From contig MPNW01001110.1 in NCBI GenBank assembly GCA_011800805.1, positions 7,974 to 36,453 on the forward strand: a stretch of 28,480 bases of DNA, in the 5' to 3' direction. The notes beneath the pieces were generated by a model. It was not told the DNA's origin, did not search any database, and worked only from the letters and a program-made list of their open reading frames with translations. Each line of letters opens with the position of its first letter. The first letter of the stretch is position 1. This stretch comes from Hirudo medicinalis (taxonomy: Eukaryota; Annelida; Clitellata; Hirudinida; Hirudinidae). Positions 9,812 to 21,497 of this stretch are shown here, in pieces. Made by a program: the position numbers and the translations under genes.

Positions 9812-12682
9812 ATATTTATTGTCTTATGCACAGAAATTATAAAAAAAAATTAAACGAAAATTCAAGTACGTGAAAAAACATTCCAACGACACACAAAGAA
9901 ATTATTGCTTCAATAAATGCTAAAAATGGCAGCAACAACAACAGCAACATTATTGAAATTTCCCACAAAAACTACTCACCCAATAAAGTACTTCTCGTAG
10001 ACAGCGTTGTTGTTGTAGTCTTCCTGGGTGGGGGGAGGGAAGAGGTCGGCATAGTGGACGATGATGTTCTTGACGAGGTCGTTGATCAGCCCCTGGTACT
10101 GGTGCTGGTCCGTCCTCTCCGCCGAAGGGATGACCAGGGTCGGCCCGAAGCAGATGGACAAGTTGAAGGCCTCCATCATGTTCTCGTCACTGTACTCCGT
10201 CACACTGGAAAGTCACGCATTAATGAACAGGTGGAATGACGTTGGAAGCCAGTCGCACAATTTGGGAAACGTTATTATTAGTATCAACAGTCTTTGATTT
10301 GTTTCAAAATTTTAAGGTTGTGACGAATTTATAGATTTAACAAACTCAATAATTATATTTATCAGTAATAACTTCAGGCATATAATAATAATAATAATAA
10401 TAATAATTACATTTAAACTCTGTAATACTTACTGGCTTAGGAAAGCAAAGAGGTATCTCATTATGACGATCCTCTGGGGAGACAAGGTGGACAGGATCGC
10501 CTTGAGTAGCTCCTTCCAATCTTTCTCACCTGCAGATTATTATTATTACTATTATTTAATTAATATTATAATCAATGTTGTCCTGATTAATAATCATTAA
10601 TGGGAAATAATACCACATAGTTTAATAATAATAATAATAATAATAATTACAATCAGAGTGATCAATATTATTATAACCATCACTGCTATTGTAATCAACA
10701 TCCTAAACTCCAACCCACCGTCAGTGGAGTACATGGTCTCGCAGCACTTGAGCAGTCCGTCAAAATGTTCGGAGGGGAAGAGCGGTTCTTTGAGTTCCCT
10801 CAGGTACATTTTGAGGAGGCCCGCCACGGTATTGATGTCATCACCGTCCATTTTGTCCACCAGGGGGTCTTCACCTAAAATAAAAGCGGTCATGATAAAT
10901 GGGAAAATTTCTGTGAGGGAGATGGCAGTTATGATGAGAGGTAAATGATAACATCGACAATGAAGGTGATGAAAACAATGAGATGCTTTCAATGGTGATT
11001 GGCCATAGGTTAAAGGACGGTACTCGGGTCAGCCGTCGTTGGTTCAACTATCGGACCTCTTACTACTCGATCAGAGAACAACAACTTGCCGAGTTAATGG
11101 CATTAACCGGGAAGTAATTGTCCAATCCCGACAGGCTGTAATTAATTACTCTAATAATAAAAATAATAATATAAATAATAACCATTCAAACCAGTCGAAA
11201 ACTGCCTACCAAAGTAGGTAGTTCTAAAATGGAGGTCAGACCACTAAAGGGTATTCCCTAAATTCATAATGAGATGATGCCTGTCACCCTTGAAGGTTGA
11301 CTAAACTATGTTTGATGAGATTTTTTTGTCAAACCATAAACAAACACACACAAATCGAGTAGATACGCAAAAGGAGATACAAAAGTGTATGCAGACAAAC
11401 CTCTCTCAAACATGGCCTTGTAGTTGGTCATCTCGTTTACCGAGCCAGACACCCTGAATATGCCTTGGTGGAGCATGCCTGTGTCAAATACGTCGTGCAT
11501 TAATGCATTAATGCATCGACAGGTGAAGCGAGCAAATTCACAAACCGTAGATGTTTATCACCCTGATGCACGACCTCATGATGGATGGGATGGCCTCGCC
11601 TGTTGCCTGTGCAAACGACAATCAATCGTTAACCAATAAATGGTTGAATTAGGCAGTGAATTGTCTCAATAATTCATGCATTAATTAAATCCACAGCTGA
11701 GTGTACAGTAACTAGGAAAGTCTTGTTCTCTGGCAGAACTTCAAGGATGACAAGGCATCAGGTATTTTAAACAACAAACACATTCCATCGCATCTACTAT
11801 CATCTGTGATATTGAAAACCAATAATTACAAAAAAAATATCACAATCATTACCACCACCATCATCATCATCATAATCACCACCACCATCATCGTCATCAT
11901 CACCATCATCATCATAATCATCATCATCGTCATAATCACCACCATCATCATCATAACCACCACCACCATTATCATAATCACCACCACCATCATCGTCAAA
12001 ATCACCGCCACGTTTCACCTCGACATATTCCTCGATGCTTCCGCCAAACAACTTGGGTCTGCTACCTTCCTTCCCGGGTCTGACCTCCGCGAACTTCTTC
12101 TTCGGCTTGGGTGGCAAGGTGGGTGGTCTGCACGGAAATATAATCCAGTTGATCAATATTCAAGTACTCCGCCAAGATGACGACGCCAGTACGTTATGGT
12201 AACATGGAAGCATGGATGCATGGAAAAACTCAATGATGGTTTACTTGATCGTATTTTATTGGTAATAAATTCTACTTTCGAAGCAAGAATACAGATTTAC
12301 AAGAACTTGCTTGGCTTTTGCCAAGTTTCATAAAAATATCTCTCAGAAATAATGCATGCAAGCAATTCACAGATAGGAATACTTAATGCACTGCACGGGC
12401 AAATAATAATAATAATAATAATAATAATATAATTTATTTGCATTTTGATCAAATACACACACAAATAGTGCAGTTTACTGAAAAGTTTATTCCAAAGCCC
12501 AGGTTAAATGTAAACAAATACCTGAAATAAAAGATGCTCGTAAAAAAAGCACTAAAGTGTCGACCAATCACAACCAACCATGCATGACATGTGATCAGAA
12601 GACACTTTTTTAAATGTCATCCTTGACTCTGTTAATTACGACAAATCAAAACTAAACAACTGAAAACAACCCTCATCTGATG

Positions 12683-12735
<53 letters not shown>

Positions 12736-14294
12736 TAAACACTAATAATAAATAATAATGATAATGACAACAACAGTAATAATGATGATAATAATAAAAA
12801 TAATAGTTAATTTATAAGGTGCCAGCCATGTGCATAGCATCTAGGTGTTACTTCTGCATCCATCACTGCCCTTCAAGGTTAGGTCCGTGTTAGGGTCAAA
12901 TGTCATGCTAGGGTCAAATGTCATGTTAGGGTCAAATGTCACGTTAGGGTCAAATGTCACGTTAGGACAGGTGAAAGGTCAATCGAACCACATCGGCCAG
13001 GTGGTCGATGACACAACAAGGTGCTGTTAGAGCATTAGGATGCTTTCAAAGAGTTTAACATTTACCTTTTCTTCAATCCAACTCTGTGGCTGAAAAAGAA
13101 CAACTCGCATCAGAAGGGGACATGCAGGAGGGATGAGTTCAAACCAGGGGATGGAGGAGGGGAGGGAGACATCGAGTCGATACAAAACGTTCTAATATGA
13201 ATTCCAAGTCGACAACAAAACATCAACTGTTAAAAACCCAACACTCTAACACAGTTAATGGAACACCTCAACAACAACAACAAGTCCTCACCTGACTGTG
13301 ATTGGAATGTGATCTGAGACATTGTCCCCCAGGGCTCTCCTCAGGGAGTCGTACTTGGTCTGGAGTCTGACGATCAGGTTGCCTCTCAGCAAGTTTTCCT
13401 TGTACATCTGACGAGGAAACAACAACAACAACTGGTTCAATCACTACTACTACGACGACGACCATGGCTTCAACTAACTTCACAGTCATTAATATTCATG
13501 AGATACTGAAATGGATACTTGACACGGGAACACGTGATTTCACACTCACACGGATAATAGGGAAGGACGAATAAATGCAAGTTAAACGTAACAAATACGA
13601 ATCTTCTTCTGATGAATGTTCATGAGGATCTTCACATTGACATTCATATCCGTTAACCATCAATCACCAATCAGTCACACCCATAAGGAGTGAAAACAAT
13701 CAGTGTGAAGGCAAACGACAAAAATTACTCGCAACTAAAACAACAACAACAACAACAAATTAGACCACCGAGTGCTCGCCTCAGAAAAGGCCCTCGGGCG
13801 GATTGGATCAAAAATTAGCAAAAAAAGTGGTCACGTGCTCGATGACGTCACGATCCAGGCCGGAGTGCTAAATTTAGCCCTCGCACAGGCTTCCGCCCGC
13901 CAAGCAAACGGCAGACGACTCTGTTCGTCAATCAATCAACATTTTACGTGAATCTTGTTCTAAATTTAATAATTAAAAAAAAAAAGAAGGATTTATTCAT
14001 TTAAAGCCGTGATTAAAATAGAGTCGACGGAAAGCGAGAGTATCAAAGTGCATGACTCGAACGACGACAACTGCAAAGACCTTTATGCACCTTGCAATGG
14101 TAAACAAAAGAATTGGATTTCGATGCCAATCCGAAGACGACAACAACAACAACAACAACAGCAGATCAGCACGTGTGACACGCGGCACATTTAGCACCTC
14201 AACGAAGGACTTGTTGTTGCTGTTGTAGTTCTTATTATTATTACTATTATTATCATTATTATTATTATTATTATTATTGTTATTATTATTATTA

Positions 14295-14331
<37 letters not shown>

Positions 14332-17300
14332 CATTATTATTATTATTATTGGAATGTAGTGTCGTCATCACAATCAACGACATCGTCATCATCATCTGCT
14401 ACTCAGTCCTAAAATCAGATGCCATCACATCGCATCACCAACAACAACATCAACAACAACAACATCACCAACAACAACAACATCACCAACAGCATCACCA
14501 ACAACATCACCAACAACAACAACAACAACAACATCACCAACAACAGCAGCAACAACAGCAGCAACAGTCACGACCAAAGGATCCCACCTCCACAAAAGTG
14601 TCTTCCGTCCTTCCCTTGTCCTCCTTGGGTTTGTCCGTAGGAGATTTGGAGACCCCGGACTTGTCGTCGAAGTACTGCTCCAGGCTGACGGGGCTGCTCA
14701 GGAGTTTCTCGAACAACTGCTTCTCGTTGGCCTCATAAGTCTTTGCCACCTGAGAGGAAAGAGCAGTCACCAGTTACAATTGTTGTGGTGTGGTTAAAAT
14801 TGTTGATGAAGTCATCCAGGTTGTTGTAGTTGTTGAACTAGCAAAAGGATGGACCAACAACAAAAACGACGACGACGACAACAACAACAATAATAATAAT
14901 AATAATAATAACAAATAGTAATCCCAAACCTCTGCCTTGAGTTCCTTCTCCTTGTTGAGTCTAATGCTGATCTGATCCAACCTCACCAGGATTTCATCAA
15001 GTACAGGCTTCTGGGCACATATCTGTATCACCTGATGATGATGATGATGATGATGATGATGACGATGATTGATAATGATTGTAGTAGTATTTCATTAATA
15101 TCCTCAGGTAATGATTGACAATGATAATATATCATAAGATATAACATAAGAAATTATTGATTTTGTGGAAGTAGCATAAATGACAATACAAATCTTAACA
15201 TTCAATGAGCCTTCAACCAGTACCTCATCTCCCTTGTGGCTCTGAAACTCGATCTTGCTGGGCAGCTGGAAGATCTTCTGGCACTGGTTGTAGAACATGT
15301 TGTAGTCACTGGAACCCTGCACACCCTCTGCCCTCTGGTAGAGTTCCATCACCCTGCCTTTGTCCCTCTCGGAGAGGATCTTCTGAGACTTGGCGTGGAT
15401 GTCGAGGACCTGAGACACCATGAGGTGGTAGCCAGAGTCCATCTTGCGCACCATTCTGGGAAAATCCTCTTCGAAGTACTTCTTAAGGGAAACGTTGGCA
15501 ATGTCGATGGAGAGCAGGTACTCGTTCCTGGCTTTGAGGGCCTTGAGTTTATTTTCTGCGTATTTGGCTTGTTTCTACAATTATAATACCAAAAATATAT
15601 ATAATAGTTATACTAATTAATTGTAATAATTATTATGCGCGATGCTGAAGTGAAATGGGTTTTCTTCATATTTTTAATAAATGATATTTTTTATTTTATT
15701 GAAAGCCTGAATTGGTAATAATCGTTGTTGACTATTATTATTATTATTATTTTTATTATAAATTATTTATTATTATTATTATTATTAATTATAGAGATAA
15801 TTATAATTAATGTCTGTAGAAAACCAGGATTCCTCAATCATCTAGGAATGCAGCTTCCATTACTGACTCAACAATCATCATCATAACACAACAACTCTAT
15901 GAATATTAATTGCGCCATCATTTCAAAATCCGACCAATCGCAGACGAGTAATCTTAATATTAATGGTAACAACCGATTAATAAATTGATTAAAAAATAAA
16001 GCTACCAGCCATTTAAATATTCAAGACATGGCTGCCATTGTGACGTTGCATAAATTAATAAATTATTAAAACGAATAAATTAGCCGAGTAATGTCAATGA
16101 CGTAGGTAATGCAGGCTCACCCTCTCGGACTTCTTCTCGTAGTTGACGAACTTCTTGGCCAGTCCCCCGGTCTGCTGGTCGACCTTGACCTTCTGACTCT
16201 GAACCCTCAGCAGCTTGTTCTCAGCCACCTGACTCTCCCCATGGTACAACTGGTAGGTTTTCATGGCCTTGAGAATTAAAGGTTATATGAGAAGGGGGAT
16301 TAGTGATGATCATAGTAGCGAAGTTATTACTAACTTATTATAGTTGACTACCAGTAATAATTATATTGTAAATAATCAGTGATTAATTGATAAATATAAT
16401 TATTATTATATTATTATTATTATTATAATTATTATAATTACTAAGGATACTAATTTACTAAGTTACTAAGGATAATTATTATTATTATTATTATTATTAT
16501 CATCATTATCATTATCCTTACTAAGGTATTAATATTATTATGCTCGTTACTAAAGTGAAATCACTGCCACTCCTATTCAATGAATCAGAACAGAAAGCAC
16601 ACTGGCACAAGTCACCAGCCAAACAATAACAACGACGACACTGAATGAATGAATGAATGAAGAATGAATGATTGATTGAGCTCCTCAGACGGCATGCACT
16701 GAGGTGCCACTAAAATGTGACTTAAATGGACATTTGTGTTGCAAACGAAACATGAAAACACTGTTAATTTGTTGTTAATGCTTTCTAGGTCCTATAATTT
16801 CAAATTTTCATCCATTCGTACTGTAACATAACAACAGTAATAATAATAACAACAACAATAATAATAATAATAATAATATTAACAACATTAATAATAACAA
16901 TAACATTAACAACATTAATAATAACAATAACATACCGATAATAATAACATACCGATAATAATAACATACCGATAATAATAACAACAATAATAATAATAAT
17001 AACAAATAATTAACAATCTTCACTCGTTATTTGCTAATTATCATTATTATTTATTAACAACAACGTGTCTCAACGGAAGGCAAATGTCCATTGATGTCCC
17101 TTGGTGATAACGACATCGACGTTGTCAATTATTATTATTACCATAATTATTATTATTATTATTATTATTAATTACGAAGATAATTATAAAGGACAATGAC
17201 TCATAGGACAAACACATTAAATAGTACTGCAGCTTTAACATCATCATGGAGACCAGCCAAACAGCTTAGAACAGGATCTGAAACAAGACACAGTTTGAGC

Positions 17301-18022
17301 AAGACCCATCAACTCAAGATAGGTGGCACAGATAATTATTATTATTATTATTATTATTTATTAATTAGCACCAATTAAGTGCAATCACATCCATCACCTC
17401 ATTAACTTTGGTTCATTTCGGAGAAGGCTATTTATATTATACATCCCATCCAACCAGACATTCAAAATCCATCTGTCCAAATAAATGAACCTCTACATAA
17501 AATGTTTAGAGTCTCCAAACATGGCTTGGGGATTTCCGCGGAACTCTGAAGATTTAACTTTACTAAAATAACTTAAAACCATTCGTGCACAATTCGTCGT
17601 AAATCAAACTCCGAAAATAACTCGACAAGAACAAAAACAAAACAAAGTAGTTATGTTGATTTCATTCGGCTGCTCTTCTCCTGCATATTTGTCTGCAAGC
17701 AATGACTTGGAAGGCCCCTGGTTGACCCCTGATCCTTAAGACCCACTTCTTGCTTCCTCCATTCTCAGTTTTCCACCTCAACTTCTTCTCATGACCAAGT
17801 CTTAAGCTGCCATCCTTTATCCAACTGTTTCCAAGCAGTTGGCAGCTCCACACCAAACCAAATTCTCAGACCTTTTCAGTTACCCTCACTCCTTATTATA
17901 ATATATTTATATATAATAATATTAAATATATATTTATAATAATAATATTATTATTTTTATTATTATCATCATCATCATTGCTATCATGCTGGGCTAACAG
18001 TTATAATTATTGTACGTACAGC

Positions 18023-18068
<46 letters not shown>

Positions 18069-20256
18069 AAAATATATCATCATTATTATTGTTCTTCTTC
18101 TTGTCGAGTGTCATCATCATCATCGTCATCATCATCATCATCATGGCAGATAATTAGTTTCATCATTAATAATATAATACACAGTTACATCTCCTGCCAA
18201 ATCAGCATTTGAATGCTATACACCTATACAATNNNNNNNNNNNNNNNNNNNNNNNNNNNNNNNNNNNNNNNNNNNNNNNNNNNNNNNNNNNNNNNNNNNN
18301 NNNNNNNNNNNNNNNNNNNNNNNNNNNNNNNNNNNNNNNNNNNNNNNNNNNNNNNNNNNNNNNNNNNNNNNNNNNNNNNNNNNNNNNNNNNNNNNNNNNN
18401 NNNNNNNNNNNNNNNNNNNNNNNNNNNNNNNNNNNNNNNNNNNNNNNNNNNNNNNNNNNNNNNNNNNNNNNNNNNNNNNNGGACATCTCACCTGAAATTG
18501 CCCTGAAGTATCCTGAACTCTACAAGGAGCTGGTCAAGGTGAGTCAAGTTTAATATAATATTGTCTAGTAATAATAATAATAATAATAATAATAATGCAG
18601 TTTGAAATATTTTGAACGTTAAGCTCATGATCATGATCATCATCATCACAGGTTGTAAGGGTGATTGGAAGAATGAATTTTTAAAGAGGACATTGCGACT
18701 CACTGTCACCTGTCAGAAAATTGTGAGTGAGTTGACGATGACGCCATGACATCGAAACGTCGTCATGACGAAGAGCAGACGTCACGCTTTTCAACGTCGA
18801 CAATTACATTCACAACAATTCTGCTAATTCAGTTATTTCTGCCAATTAATAAAAAATATAACCAATTAATACGAATACATCTCATGAATATCCACGAATT
18901 CTCCCACGAACAACATCAATACCGTCCCTCATCACCTTCCACAACCACAACAACAACAACATCAACAACAGCAACAACAACAACAAGGTTGTTGGATACA
19001 TCAACGAGGTGAGGATATGACCTCGGCCTCACACACACACAAAATACAAAAATATCCTCTCGACTGACGCCCACAGATACCTTTAGACCTATGTTGCTCA
19101 AGCCAGGCTGTAATTACCCTTGTAATTGTTATTATAATTAGCAATCGCAAAATAACTCCTCACAGTTGAATAATAATTAGCATAAGTTATTCACAAGTAA
19201 TTACTCTAGTCCGTTGTTTATTAGCATAAATTATGCGCATCAGTAAAAGAAGTCAGGCCATTTCGGGCACAAATTGTTAGCCTTCGCGGATGCACTCCGC
19301 CACCCAGGATATTAATATGCAAATTAATGGAGTGAAGGAGATGAAATGTGATGACGACGATGATGATGATGATGATGATTGTGTTGGTTATTATAATTAG
19401 ATGATAATGGCGGTGAAGAGTATGGTGATGCTAACATTAAAAATATGATGTGAAGATGATGATGATGTTGATGATGATAACGATGATGGTGAATAACTTG
19501 CTATCTGGAGTTCTGGGGAGTTCTCTTTGTACACTGTGACCAAGTCGTACTGATATCACCATGACGACGATAAGGGTTCCCATCGTGCACCACAAATACA
19601 CATCACCACCATCGTCATCATCACCACCACCACCGTCATCATCGTCACCACAACAACGACCACCAGACATCAACAATCACGATGGCGACGACGACGATGA
19701 TAATGGTGATGATAATGATATTACTACCAGACAGCAACAATCACAACAGCAATCGACCGACTTGCGATCCGAAAGCGGACCAAGACAATTAACAGGTTGT
19801 TGTTGGTGTCTGTCGACAGTTGGTGTGTCGGGACTCACAGACGTGCACGTGGCTAATGTTTGTTTTGTATTCACCGACAATTTTGTATGACCGCCACTGA
19901 TTTGTATCGCCATCATCATCATCGTCGTCGTCTTTACTCATCTCCGTTTCAAGTTTTGCACGTCTTAGAGAGCGGGTAATTTGTTTGTGTCCATATCTTC
20001 AGATATCTTTGAGTGCTTCTCTTGACAGATTCTTTGGATATCTATCTATCCATCCATCTACTTACCTAGCTATCTCTACAAATCTACAGATACATTCCAA
20101 ATATCCCCTCTTGCTAACTTAAACGAGAGAGATCTTAAAATATCAACTAACACGCCTATCCTCTGATCACGTACGCTGCTAATGCGCGTGAGGAGATAAA
20201 TAATGCAAGATGGATGGATGGATGGATGCGGAGGAAGATAAATGGACGCATATGTC

Positions 20257-20301
<45 letters not shown>

Positions 20302-21448
20302 CGTGTTTATGCAGGAATTTATCTCAAGAACCAGGTAACAACTCGAGCAGGTGCGATGACAGATCATGAGGATCGCCGTTTTTCTCAGCGCCATCATCAA
20401 TCAACATCATCATCATCATCACTAGCACCATCAACATCATTATCACTACCACCATCAACATCATCATCACTAGCACCATCAACACCATTATCACTGCCAT
20501 CATCATCATCACCGTCGCCATCATTATCATCATCTCTCAGGTTTCATTCGCCCCTCTTGGGATGTTCACACAACCAAGTGCTTCAGGGACACGAGTGAAA
20601 GTCGTACTTTTGTTTCTCATCATTTTTTGCTCAGACGTATTATTATTATTATTAATTATATTATACATCCACTATCAACCTCGATGACGATGTAGGTGAT
20701 GATGATTATGGCGATGATGATAGTAGTAGCCTAGCAACAGTGGTTATGGATGACGACGGCGAAGCGTCGGGGTTTGCATTCTTTATCACCTCCGTGATAT
20801 TTCTTATCACCTGAAACTGATAACACTACAACCATCATCACAGCACACGACGATGATGATGATGATGGTTACACTCCATCCTCTGAAGGTCGTGGTAATG
20901 ATGACTCGACTATGATGATGAGGACGACGACGACGGCTACACCATCCTACGAAGGTGATGATAATGATAACACGAGTATGATTACTCAAATGATGACGAC
21001 GCCTATGATGATGACAACCTTCTTGTAGATCCTCTGCATGTCTTCACCGATCTCTCCTAGTCTGGCCGACGCCAGGTTGTTGAGTATTTCACTGAGTACC
21101 GCGTGGTCCTTGCTCGTCTGCTTCGTGTTCAAAACCAGTCCCTGCCAAGCCTGGTAGGTTGAGTAGCCCACCCATGACTCCCTCCTGGGATCAATTATTA
21201 TCATTGTTATAATAATAATAATAATAATAAGGGTTACCATAATTACTTTACATGAAAATATTTTATATTATATTATAATAATCAAGCAAATCTATTTATG
21301 ATGAGTGATTGTTAAACTACTAAATAATCAATGAAGAAATTGTCATGGCTCATGATAATGATAGCAATAAGACTTCAGAAACTGAAAGACATTTCATGCA
21401 GGAAGACTTAAAACTTATTATCAAATGACTCACAACAATCCCTTGAAT

Positions 21449-21497
<49 letters not shown>

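Noticed and set aside
14009..14194. short plus-strand frame IKIESTESESIKVHDSNDD next to the CpG island
   Set aside because: It looks somewhat protein-like but has no ATG start, begins after a poly-A run and ends in a CAA repeat. No family is recognised.
14277..14738. poly-Gln/His frame on the plus strand
   Set aside because: It arises from a CAA/CAC tract next to srGAP exon F and continues antisense through that exon.
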